NCBI GenBank assembly: GCA_034003955.1
Contig: JAVEXO010000091.1
Span: 1-5,742 of the forward strand
Source: SZUA-370 sp034003955
Lineage (GTDB): Bacteria > Spirochaetota > Spirochaetia > Treponematales > UBA12059
Reading direction: 5' to 3'
DNA length: 5,742 bases
The translations under genes and the position numbers were made by a program. Below the pieces are notes generated by a model. The model was not told the origin of the DNA, did no database searches, and worked only from the letters and a program-made list of their open reading frames with translations. Below are positions 1 to 4,808 of the stretch, one piece after another (positions within the stretch are counted from its first letter, which is position 1; every line of letters starts with the position of its first letter).

Positions 1-42
1 CCGCTATCGCGTCGCGCTCGCTATGGTTCGAATCCGTCCAGC
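1..42. repeat. 42-bp repeat, copy 1, ending in tRNA-Pro 3'-like sequence
   Basis: This stretch matches positions 192-233 at 41 of 42 bases; the only difference is T at 12 versus G at 203. Its last 18 bases (25-42, GGTTCGAATCCGTCCAGC) equal the T-loop and part of the acceptor 3' strand of the tRNA-Pro encoded at 290-362, but in the opposite orientation. The two copies are 191 bp apart and each is followed by a perfect hairpin, so this looks like the edge of a second copy of the 96-236 module, truncated by the window start. The T/G difference breaks one pair of the small hairpin seen in copy 2 and its partner base has not changed, which argues mildly against strong RNA-structure conservation there. 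Confidence 0.85.
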
Positions 43-53
43 ACCATGAAAAT

Positions 54-90
54 AGAAAGACCCGATCGGAGGAACCGATCGGGTCTTTCT
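54..90 (-). terminator. Perfect 16-bp hairpin, terminator-like
   Basis: Positions 54-69 and 75-90 are exact reverse complements (16 bp, core GACCCGATCGG) around a 5-nt loop, AGGAA on the plus strand. On the minus strand the right side of the hairpin ends in TCTTTCTATTTTC, an interrupted U-rich tract, which fits an intrinsic terminator for minus-strand transcripts coming through the 96-236 module. The plus strand has only TCTTTCTAAAG, so termination there would be weaker. It sits at the same place in its repeat unit as the 244-288 hairpin, although the stem sequences are unrelated. Confidence 0.7.
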
Positions 91-95
91 AAAGT

Positions 96-236
96 CGGGC
101 TGGACGGATTCGGTCTCCAGTCGCGCACGTCCTGGGCGCTCCTTACGACCCGCCTCCGCTCGCTGTCGGCGCCATCCCTGGCGCCTTTTCGCCGCTATCG
201 CGGCGCGCTCGCTATGGTTCGAATCCGTCCAGCCCG
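96..236 (-). repeat. 141-nt module bounded by a 17-bp inverted repeat of the tRNA-Pro 3' end
   Basis: Positions 96-112 (CGGGCTGGACGGATTCG) and 220-236 are perfect reverse complements, so either strand could fold into an RNA closed by a 17-bp stem. Both arms copy the T-loop/acceptor 3' region of the adjacent tRNA-Pro gene. Inside are two clean hairpins: 168-173/180-185 (GGCGCC on both sides, loop ATCCCT, followed on the plus strand by TTTT) and 190-195/200-205 (CGCCGC/GCGGCG, loop TATC). Terminator-like hairpins flank the module on both sides, and I see no promoter between them. Part of it (192-233) recurs at 1-42. It could be an uncharacterised structured RNA read from the minus strand behind tRNA-Pro, or a multi-copy DNA repeat that arose from tRNA 3' ends. 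I do not recognise a named family, and the strand assignment is tentative. No credible protein is encoded. Confidence 0.6.
192..233. repeat. 42-bp repeat, copy 2
   Basis: This is the second copy of the 1-42 repeat, with one mismatch (203). Here the tRNA-Pro-like part is longer: 216-236 equals 21 bases of the tRNA-Pro 3' end in reversed orientation, up to the CAGCCCG acceptor strand. It overlaps the right arm of the 141-nt module and its inner CGCCGC/GCGGCG hairpin. Confidence 0.85.
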
Positions 237-243
237 TTCGGAT

Positions 244-288
244 ATAAAAACAACGAGCCACCCAAGGAGGGTGGCTCGTTGTTTTTAT
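244..288 (-). terminator. Intrinsic terminator after tRNA-Pro, 20-bp perfect stem
   Basis: Positions 244-263 and 269-288 are exact reverse complements (core AACGAGCCACCC) around a 5-nt loop (AAGGA on the plus strand). Read on the minus strand the hairpin begins one base after the tRNA-Pro discriminator and ends in GTTTTTAT, a good U-tract. The symmetric A/T ends mean it could also stop plus-strand transcription. It is flanked on both sides by inverted copies of the tRNA-Pro 3' end (216-236 and 291-311), so a readthrough transcript could form a much longer hairpin that pairs the tRNA 3' end with downstream sequence. Confidence 0.85.
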
Positions 289-289
289 G

Positions 290-362
290 TCGGGCTGGAC
301 GGATTCGAACCGTCGATCTCTTGGTCCCGAACCAAGCGCGCTAGCCACTGCGCTACAGCCCG
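290..362 (-). tRNA. tRNA-Pro(CGG)
   Basis: A full 73-nt cloverleaf is visible on the minus strand. The acceptor is CGGGCTG/CAGCCCG (7 bp). The D arm is GCGC/GCGC, and the anticodon arm is CTTGG/CCAAG with loop TTCGGGA, giving anticodon CGG (plus 327-329), which reads proline CCG. The variable loop is AGATC. The T arm is GACGG/CCGTC with loop TTCGAAT, and the discriminator is A. CCA is not encoded (the gene is followed by CAT), so a CCA-adding enzyme must finish it. It lies 33 nt after tRNA-Asp on the same strand, with a terminator hairpin in between and only 5 nt from that terminator's T-run to the tRNA 5' end. Its 3' end is copied in the neighbouring repeats. Confidence 0.97.
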
Positions 363-365
363 TGT

Positions 366-395
366 ATAAAAAAAATCCCGCCGTGAGGCGGGATT
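366..395 (-). terminator. Intrinsic terminator between tRNA-Asp and tRNA-Pro
   Basis: On the minus strand a 9-bp stem (AATCCCGCC/GGCGGGATT, plus 374-382 and 387-395) with loop TCAC is followed by eight T residues (complement of the A run 368-375). The stem begins directly after the tRNA-Asp discriminator base. This is a textbook intrinsic terminator, oddly placed between two tRNA genes that otherwise look co-transcribed. Confidence 0.85.
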
Positions 396-469
396 CGGGA
401 GCGACGGGGATTGAACCCGCGATCTCCGGCTTGACAGGCCGGCGCGATAACCAGCTTCGCTACGCCCCC
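396..469 (-). tRNA. tRNA-Asp(GTC)
   Basis: A 74-nt cloverleaf on the minus strand. The acceptor is GGGGGCG/CGCTCCC with one G-T pair. The D arm is GCGA/TCGC with loop AGCTGGTTA, and the anticodon arm is CCGGC/GCCGG with loop CTGTCAA, giving anticodon GTC (plus 433-435). The variable loop is AGATC. The T arm is GCGGG/CCCGT with loop TTCAATC. The discriminator is G, as expected for aspartate tRNA. CCA is not encoded. It is the first gene of the unit driven by the promoter at 492-520, leaving a leader of about 16 nt. Confidence 0.97.
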
Positions 470-491
470 ACGTCATTACTGACAGGACGGC

Positions 492-520
492 ACTATATAG
501 ACGAGCGCGTTTTGTGTCAA
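492..520 (-). promoter_or_regulatory. Near-consensus sigma-70 promoter for the tRNA unit
   Basis: On the minus strand a perfect -35 TTGACA (515-520) is separated by 17 bp from -10 TATAGT (492-497). Transcription would start near 485, some 16 nt before mature tRNA-Asp. The TGA inside the -35 hexamer is also the stop codon of the upstream Rsm22-family gene, so the promoter is packed into the end of that coding sequence. The strength of the match fits a stable-RNA promoter. Confidence 0.88.
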
Positions 521-2214
521 GAGGATGGTCGTTTTGGTCGCTTTGGTCCCCATGGTTTCTTTGAGCGGGCGTACGGGGATCGTTCGGCTAATCCCTTCTT
601 GCCGTGAGTCGCGTCTCCACGGCGCGGGAGTATGGGTGGTTTACGCTGTTTTGCCTTGCTGTCACCAGGTTTAGAGCCTTTGGAGCTGGATTCAGTCTTG
701 CTTCCATGGCTACCCGAGGCGCTATCATTATAGCGAGGAGCTTTGGGTGCTAGGGGCAGGGGCTTTATGGCATCAGAATACGCCTTGAGTATGACCGCGT
801 TAGACTTTTCGTCCCTTTGGGAGCCTGATGAGGGCAGGGTGGCGTCCAATATGGCCAGGGAGCCGGAGGGTAGGTCTGCCAGGGAGTCTCGTGCCAGGGT
901 GTAGCCAGTCCTGGAGCAGGCGTAGCGCCCAAGGCCGCCGTCGGGTAACTTAAATGCGTCTGAGACTATGCGTACCGTTCTATCCCCGGGGGCTGCTCGG
1001 GCCTCGCCTGCAGGTGGTTCTGGCTGGAGTAGGAGATAGGAGGCTATGAGTCTGTCCTTGGGTAGTCCGGACGCGTCGGAGAAGTCTATGAGCCTGGGAG
1101 GGGCGGCGCTCGAGTCGAGGACAAAATGGCACCAGGGAGCCTTGGAGCGTCCACGGGCCGTTATGACCTTCTCCATGGCTAGGCCGGTACTCTGGTAATT
1201 GTCTTGCTCGTCGTCCTTACGGAATGCGCTGGATAGGAAAGCTCCGGCCATGGGGCAGGCAGCTGCATGGGGGCATGGTGCCAAGGGGCGTCCACCGCGG
1301 CGGATGACTGATTCGCGTATTGCGGCAAGCATAGCCCCAGAGCGAGGGTCGCCTGGCTCTACTATCAATATTCTGCCGGCGGGAGCCACATGGGCGCCAA
1401 GGGAGGAGGCTAGCATGTCGGCGCGTTCCGACAGGGAGCCCTTGATCCTCCAGAAGCTTTCGTTAAAGACGTTTGCGGCGCTGACCAGGGCATAGCGCTC
1501 GCGTTCAGAGTCGTCTGTAAAGGAATAGCTTTCCTTCTTGAGTCCAATCTTCCAGGCTAAGGGCTGCCCGGTTCTTAGGGCTAGCCCCTCAAGTATGGTA
1601 GCGCCTATCTCCATGACGCGACGGACACGGTCTACGCAGTCTATGCGTAGCTCCATGGCTCGCAAATCTGGCCTGGCTATCCACAGGGCTATGGGTAGGG
1701 TCAGGGGCCCTGAGCCTATGTCTATGACGCCGTCGCCGGGTTTGAGTCCCAGGTCCATGTCTGCCAGGAGCGGGGTTAGGCGCACTATGTTCCACGGCAG
1801 GAAGTATCGTAGGTAGGCCGCCAGTTTTGCGGGTTCTCCTATGTAGTCGGGCTGCCTGGTCGATTTTTCGCTGGTCAGTTCCCGCCACAGTTCAAGTACG
1901 TCACGGCGCAGGTCCTTGTGCCTACCCGTGGGCAGTGGCGAGGCTTCCTCTATGATGTCGAGCAGGGTGGACACGAGCCTTGCTGCATCATTGGGCGCAA
2001 GCGGCGTGCTATGCTCGGCGATGCCAAGCATCTTGGCTTGCGTATAGACGACGCGGGGTGGCGCCACGTATTTTGGCCGTGCGCCTGGGGTCTTAGGTGG
2101 GTGCTGGGAACTCCCGGGTTTCTTTTGAGTTCCACTGTGGGCCTGTCGGTAGCCATCTGGCTTAGGTGACGAAGGGCCGCGGGGGCGCCTGGCGTCGTGT
2201 CGGTCGTCATTCAT
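517..2214 (-). CDS. Rsm22-family small ribosomal subunit methyltransferase-like protein
   Basis: The protein has 565 residues with this start. Residues 1-60 are a basic, Pro/Ser/Gly-rich, probably disordered tail. A helical segment follows (about 62-145), then a Rossmann-type SAM-binding core with motif I VIDIGSGPLTLPIAL at about 163-177. The Rsm22 cysteine signature is C314-P-H-A-A-A-C320-P, W-C362-H-F and a later Cys at 433. In this family four such cysteines are reported to bind an iron-sulfur cluster, and relatives include yeast Rsm22 and human METTL17, which help assemble the small ribosomal subunit. About 41 residues separate the second and third cysteines, longer than the spacing of roughly 8 I recall in relatives, so an insertion is likely. 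The last 75 residues are a Lys/Ser/Pro-rich tail suited to RNA contact. The frame stays open upstream to GTG at 2292, but that extension lies in a hairpin region and lacks a ribosome site. ATG at 2214 is preferred, although its AAAGG is only 1 nt away. Catalytic activity in bacteria is not established. Confidence 0.85.
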   Translation of the reverse strand: MNDDRHDARRPRGPSSPKPDGYRQAHSGTQKKPGSSQHPPKTPGARPKYVAPPRVVYTQAKMLGIAEHSTPLAPNDAARLVSTLLDIIEEASPLPTGRHKDLRRDVLELWRELTSEKSTRQPDYIGEPAKLAAYLRYFLPWNIVRLTPLLADMDLGLKPGDGVIDIGSGPLTLPIALWIARPDLRAMELRIDCVDRVRRVMEIGATILEGLALRTGQPLAWKIGLKKESYSFTDDSERERYALVSAANVFNESFWRIKGSLSERADMLASSLGAHVAPAGRILIVEPGDPRSGAMLAAIRESVIRRGGRPLAPCPHAAACPMAGAFLSSAFRKDDEQDNYQSTGLAMEKVITARGRSKAPWCHFVLDSSAAPPRLIDFSDASGLPKDRLIASYLLLQPEPPAGEARAAPGDRTVRIVSDAFKLPDGGLGRYACSRTGYTLARDSLADLPSGSLAILDATLPSSGSQRDEKSNAVILKAYSDAIKPLPLAPKAPRYNDSASGSHGSKTESSSKGSKPGDSKAKQRKPPILPRRGDATHGKKGLAERSPYARSKKPWGPKRPKRPSS

Positions 2215-2220
2215 GCCTTT

Positions 2221-2249
2221 AGTATCGCATGTTTGGCCGTCGTTTGTAA
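2221..2249 (-). promoter_or_regulatory. Possible weak promoter just before the Rsm22-family gene
   Basis: On the minus strand TTACAA (2244-2249) lies 17 bp before GATACT (2221-2226), which is preceded by TGC as in an extended -10 element. Only 3 of 6 and 4 of 6 bases match consensus. If used, transcription would start at or beside the ATG at 2214, giving a leaderless mRNA, which would fit the lack of a properly spaced Shine-Dalgarno sequence. Confidence 0.35.
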
Positions 2250-2276
2250 GCAGGGTCGCCTTCAGCACGCCTACGG

Positions 2277-2393
2277 CGACTAGTGGATGCACAGACGCTG
2301 CGCGCCGACGCGCAGCCCCGCGCCAGTGGTCGATCCGGTATCATGCCGGTTTGATTCCGGGCTCTGGCGCGGGATATACATGGAACCTAGTCG
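2277..2393. repeat. Two abutting GC-rich hairpins enclosed by a 7-bp pairing, between tdh and the Rsm22-family gene
   Basis: Three perfect pairings are nested here. CGACTAG (2277-2283) pairs with CTAGTCG (2387-2393). GCTGCGCG (2297-2304) pairs with CGCGCAGC (2309-2316) around CCGA. CCCGCGCCAG (2317-2326) pairs with CTGGCGCGGG (2364-2373). The last two hairpins touch with no base between them, so a three-way-junction-like fold of 117 nt is possible on either strand. The loop of the 57-nt hairpin holds three CCGG copies (2335, 2346, 2357) and a T-arm-like CCGG-TTTGATT-CCGG, which recalls a tRNA remnant. The outer pairing overlaps the tdh stop codon. There is no U-tract, so it is not a standard terminator. 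It may be a structured RNA, an mRNA-stability or processing element, or an interspersed repeat. Confidence 0.6.
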
Positions 2394-3412
2394 AGACTCA
2401 GGACAACCTTACCCGACTGCCCCGAGAGCATTGCATCGAAGCCTTTCTGGAAGTCGTCGAATGAGAAGCGATGCGTTATGACAGGAGATATGTCGAGGCC
2501 GGAGCGTAGCATCGTCTGCATCTTGTACCATGTCTCGAATATCTCGCGGCCATATATGCCCTTGATGAAGAGGCCCTTGAATATGACCTTGTCCCAGTCT
2601 ATGCCGGCGCCGTTGGGTAGGAGTCCTAGCAGGGCTATGCGTCCGCCATTGTACATATTCTCAAGCATCTGCTTGAAGGCCTGGGGGGAGCCTGACATCT
2701 CCATTCCCACATCGAAGCCGCCAACCATGCCAAGTTCCATCATGGCCTCGCGTAGATTGTCCCTCGTGACGTTAATGGTTCGGGTGGCGCCCATCTTCCT
2801 GGCCAGGTCCAGGCGATAGTCGTTGACGTCTGTTATGACGACGTTTCTGGCTCCAACATGGCGGGCAATGGCGGCTGCCATGCAGCCAATGGGGCCGGCT
2901 CCCGTAATGATCACGTCTTCGCCAACCATGTCGAATGACAGGGCCGTGTGTGTGGCGTTGCCGTAGGGGTCGAATATGGCCGCTATCTCATCGGGGATGG
3001 ATTCATGGACATGCCAGGCGTTGCTCGATGGAACCGAGACGTATTCGGCAAAGCATCCTGTCCTGTTGACGCCGATGCCGCTGGTATTGGGGCATAGGTG
3101 GCGCTTGCCGGCATGGCAGGCCCGGCAGACGCCGCAGACTATATGGCCTTCGGCAGAGACGCGCTCTCCCACATGGTAGCCTTGGACGGCGCGGCCAAGC
3201 TCCACGATTTCTCCGACGAACTCGTGTCCTATGGTCATTGGTGTCTTTATGGTGCGTTGCGACCAGTCGTCCCACTTGTAGATGTGTATGTCGGTGCCGC
3301 AGATAGCCGTCTTCTTTACCTTAATAAGGATGTCGTTGTCACCCACCTCTGGCATGGGAACATCTTCCATCCATAGACCGACCTCAGGGGATTTCTTTAC
3401 AAGAGCCTTCAT
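2387..3412 (-). CDS. tdh: L-threonine 3-dehydrogenase
   Basis: The enzyme oxidises L-threonine to 2-amino-3-ketobutyrate with NAD+ and is a cytosolic zinc-dependent medium-chain dehydrogenase. The 341-residue length equals that of E. coli Tdh and key residues fall at the same numbers: catalytic zinc ligands C38 (in AICGTDIH) and H63-E64 (GHEF), H90, and the structural zinc cysteines C93, C96, C99 and C107. The Rossmann motif GAGPIG is at 171-176, followed by the NAD-type acidic residue in VVITDVND at 191-198. The ATG at 3412 has a strong Shine-Dalgarno GGGAGG (3418-3423) 5 nt upstream. The partner kbl (2-amino-3-ketobutyrate CoA ligase), which often accompanies tdh and yields glycine plus acetyl-CoA, is not in the window. 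The gene is divergent from buk-ptb and lies upstream of the Rsm22-family gene on the same strand with a 172-nt gap. Other sugar or polyol dehydrogenases of the family are possible, but the near-perfect residue register favours Tdh. Confidence 0.93.
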   Translation of the reverse strand: MKALVKKSPEVGLWMEDVPMPEVGDNDILIKVKKTAICGTDIHIYKWDDWSQRTIKTPMTIGHEFVGEIVELGRAVQGYHVGERVSAEGHIVCGVCRACHAGKRHLCPNTSGIGVNRTGCFAEYVSVPSSNAWHVHESIPDEIAAIFDPYGNATHTALSFDMVGEDVIITGAGPIGCMAAAIARHVGARNVVITDVNDYRLDLARKMGATRTINVTRDNLREAMMELGMVGGFDVGMEMSGSPQAFKQMLENMYNGGRIALLGLLPNGAGIDWDKVIFKGLFIKGIYGREIFETWYKMQTMLRSGLDISPVITHRFSFDDFQKGFDAMLSGQSGKVVLSLD

Positions 3413-3522
3413 TGTTGCCTCCCTGCGAGGGTAGGGGAACGCACCGTACCCTGTGCCTGCACGCGCTTTCGCTTTCCGGCACTGACGGTCGGCGCGCTCG
3501 CGGTGGTACCCATGATGGTACT
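3413..3522 (-). promoter_or_regulatory. tdh 5' leader with a hairpin over the ribosome site
   Basis: If the promoter at 3529-3557 is right, tdh has an untranslated leader of about 110 nt, long for a simple gene. On the minus strand CCCT-CGC-AGGG (plus 3421-3431) forms a small hairpin covering part of the GGGAGG ribosome site. Further upstream GTGCC and GGCAC can close a 30-nt loop containing GCGAAAGC, and CACCG can pair with CGGTG. I do not recognise any known riboswitch consensus, so regulation by this leader is only a possibility. Confidence 0.3.
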
Positions 3523-3528
3523 CTAGGG

Positions 3529-3557
3529 AGTATAGCGCATAGGGGCGTGGTGGTGAA
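3529..3557 (-). promoter_or_regulatory. Predicted sigma-70 promoter of tdh
   Basis: On the minus strand TTCACC (3552-3557, 4 of 6 to consensus) and TATACT (3529-3534, 5 of 6) are exactly 17 bp apart. The start point would be near 3522. A 5-bp hairpin (TACTC/GAGTA, 3519-3532) overlaps the -10 and could be an operator half or coincidence. Confidence 0.6.
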
Positions 3558-3582
3558 GTCGGGGTAGTATCAATGCAAGGTG

Positions 3583-3598
3583 CCAGATGGTCATCTGG
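3583..3598. promoter_or_regulatory. Perfect 16-bp dyad, candidate operator
   Basis: CCAGATG (3583-3589) and CATCTGG (3592-3598) are perfect inverted halves with a 2-bp centre, GT. The site lies in the divergent spacer, about 26 bp upstream of the tdh -35 and about 70 bp upstream of the buk -35. That position suits a dimeric regulator acting on one or both promoters. No regulator gene is in the window, and the family cannot be named from the site. Confidence 0.5.
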
Positions 3599-3615
3599 GG
3601 GAAGGCGAATCGTTT

Positions 3616-3645
3616 CATTATTAAAAACAGCATTTTGAAATAATG
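3616..3645. promoter_or_regulatory. AT-rich inverted repeat upstream of the buk promoter
   Basis: CATTATT (3616-3622) and AATAATG (3639-3645) are perfect inverted halves separated by 16 bp that include AAAA and TTTT blocks. The segment is markedly AT-rich against its GC-rich surroundings and ends 21 bp before the buk -35. It could be an operator or an UP-element-like stimulating sequence. Confidence 0.4.
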
Positions 3646-3666
3646 CGTTACAAGCCCTTATTTTGC

Positions 3667-3695
3667 TTGCGCACCATCAATTTGTTGCGTATACT
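3667..3695 (+). promoter_or_regulatory. Predicted promoter of the buk-ptb operon
   Basis: TTGCGC (3667-3672) lies 17 bp before TATACT (3690-3695). The -10 is strong (5 of 6) and the -35 weak (3 of 6). Transcription would begin near 3702, giving a leader of about 41 nt before the buk ATG. A weak -35 with dyads just upstream is compatible with activator-dependent expression. Confidence 0.55.
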
Positions 3696-3742
3696 GCCAC
3701 AGAACCCCGAAATGTTAGTCATATACACCAGAAGGAGACCGT

Positions 3743-4807
3743 ATGCCTCAGACGATACTCGTCATAAATCCCGGTTCAACATCGACGAAGATTGGTGTAT
3801 TCGTGGATGGCGTAGAAGCATTTTCAGAAGGCATGGCCCATTCGGCTGAACAGCTTTCACCCTACGCATGCACGGCAGACCAGCTAACCTTTCGTGAGTC
3901 CGCCATACGGGAATCCCTAGCGAAGCGAGGCTTCGATCTTAAGACACTCTCATGCGTCGTGGGCCGTGGTGGCCTCCTTCGTCCTATCGCAGGTGGTGTC
4001 TACGCCGTTTCGTCCACCATGAAGGACGACCTCAAGAGGGCTCGTTTCGGAGAGCATGCCTCCAATCTAGGAGCCTTGATAGCGGACGCTATAGCCTCTG
4101 AGATAGGACTGCCTGCGTTCATAGCCGACCCTGTAGTTGTTGATGAGTTGTCAGATCTGGCACGCGTATACGGCCACAAGGCGTTTGTAAAGCATAGCAT
4201 ATTCCATGCTCTCAACCAGAAGGCCGTGGCCAGGCGATGGGCATCGGAGCATGGCCGCGACTATGAAGACGTAAGCATTATCGTGGCCCACATGGGCGGC
4301 GGTGTCTCGGTAGGCCTGCATAGCGGCGGGCGTGTCGTCGATGTCAACAACGCGCTCAATGGTGAGGGCCCTTTTAGTCCGGAACGGGCGGGCACCCTGC
4401 CTGCAGGGGCTCTGGCCAAGCTGTGCTTCTCTGGTACGGTCAGCGAGAAGGACGTGATGAAGATGATTAACGGGCAGGGTGGCATGGTAAGCCTGGCCGG
4501 AACCAACGATATGCGTGTGCTTGAGGACAAGCACTTAAAAGGCGATGCTGATGCCTCTCTTGTCTACAATGCCTTCATATACAACGTTGGCAAGGCCATA
4601 GGAGCCCTGGCCGCGGCTGCCGATGGCAAGATTGACGGTATCGTGTTAACAGGTGGCATTGCCTATGGAAAGCTCGTTCAGGAAGGTCTAGGCAGGATGT
4701 GCTCCTGGATAGCGCCTGTCACTGTCTATCCTGGTGAGGGAGAGATGGAAGCCCTCGCTGCCGCCGGGGAGCGCGGGCTGGATGGCCAGGCCATGGAGTA
4801 TGCATAA
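3743..4807 (+). CDS. buk: Butyrate kinase
   Basis: The enzyme transfers phosphate between butyryl-phosphate and ADP, making butyrate and ATP in the cytosol; branched-chain acyl phosphates are alternative substrates. The 354-residue length is normal for the family. ASKHA-fold motifs appear in order: N-terminal phosphate loop VINPGSTSTK (7-16), GRGG (74-77), the HMGGGVSVGLH segment (183-193), NNALNGEGPFSPERAG (202-217), the adenosine-motif LTGGIAYG (302-309), and the C-terminal PGEGEMEALAAAG (330-342). The N-terminal NPGSTSTK and the NGEGPFSPERAG signature point to butyrate kinase rather than acetate kinase, which is longer, at about 400 residues. Start choice is firm: AAGGAG (3732-3737) is 5 nt before the ATG. 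It is the first gene of an operon with ptb, one nucleotide upstream of it. In well-known clostridia the order is ptb then buk, so this reversed order is notable. Exact substrate preference cannot be read from sequence. Confidence 0.95.
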   Translation: MPQTILVINPGSTSTKIGVFVDGVEAFSEGMAHSAEQLSPYACTADQLTFRESAIRESLAKRGFDLKTLSCVVGRGGLLRPIAGGVYAVSSTMKDDLKRARFGEHASNLGALIADAIASEIGLPAFIADPVVVDELSDLARVYGHKAFVKHSIFHALNQKAVARRWASEHGRDYEDVSIIVAHMGGGVSVGLHSGGRVVDVNNALNGEGPFSPERAGTLPAGALAKLCFSGTVSEKDVMKMINGQGGMVSLAGTNDMRVLEDKHLKGDADASLVYNAFIYNVGKAIGALAAAADGKIDGIVLTGGIAYGKLVQEGLGRMCSWIAPVTVYPGEGEMEALAAAGERGLDGQAMEYA

Positions 4808-4808
4808 T

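Noticed and set aside
1..288. A CRISPR array
   Set aside because: The repeats are alternately inverted, with only two units, long GC-rich spacers and palindromic centres. There is no regular direct-repeat/spacer pattern and no cas gene.
4..607. Several open frames on both strands across 4-348, 46-369, 285-476 and 287-607
   Set aside because: They run across tRNA genes, terminators and inverted repeats, have no ribosome sites, and exist only because these structures are free of stop codons. They look like spurious proteins.
1199..2210. Open frames on the opposite strand or other frames within the Rsm22-family gene (for example 1199-1495, 1538-1816, 1918-2169, 1950-2210)
   Set aside because: They are shadows of the long conserved gene, with no ribosome sites and no recognisable domains.
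2215..2292. Longer N-terminus of the Rsm22-family protein from GTG at 2292
   Set aside because: It has no Shine-Dalgarno sequence, its upstream edge lies in the hairpin region, and the extra 26 residues show no family feature.
2317..2373. A complete tRNA or an integron attC site
   Set aside because: At 57 nt it lacks a D arm and an anticodon arm of normal size, and no attC-type GTTRRRY/RYYYAAC core boxes are present. Only a T-arm-like resemblance remains.
4734..4808. Upstream start for ptb within buk
   Set aside because: It would overlap buk by 74 nt and add residues foreign to the family. The ATG at 4809 begins the typical N-terminus and has a ribosome site.
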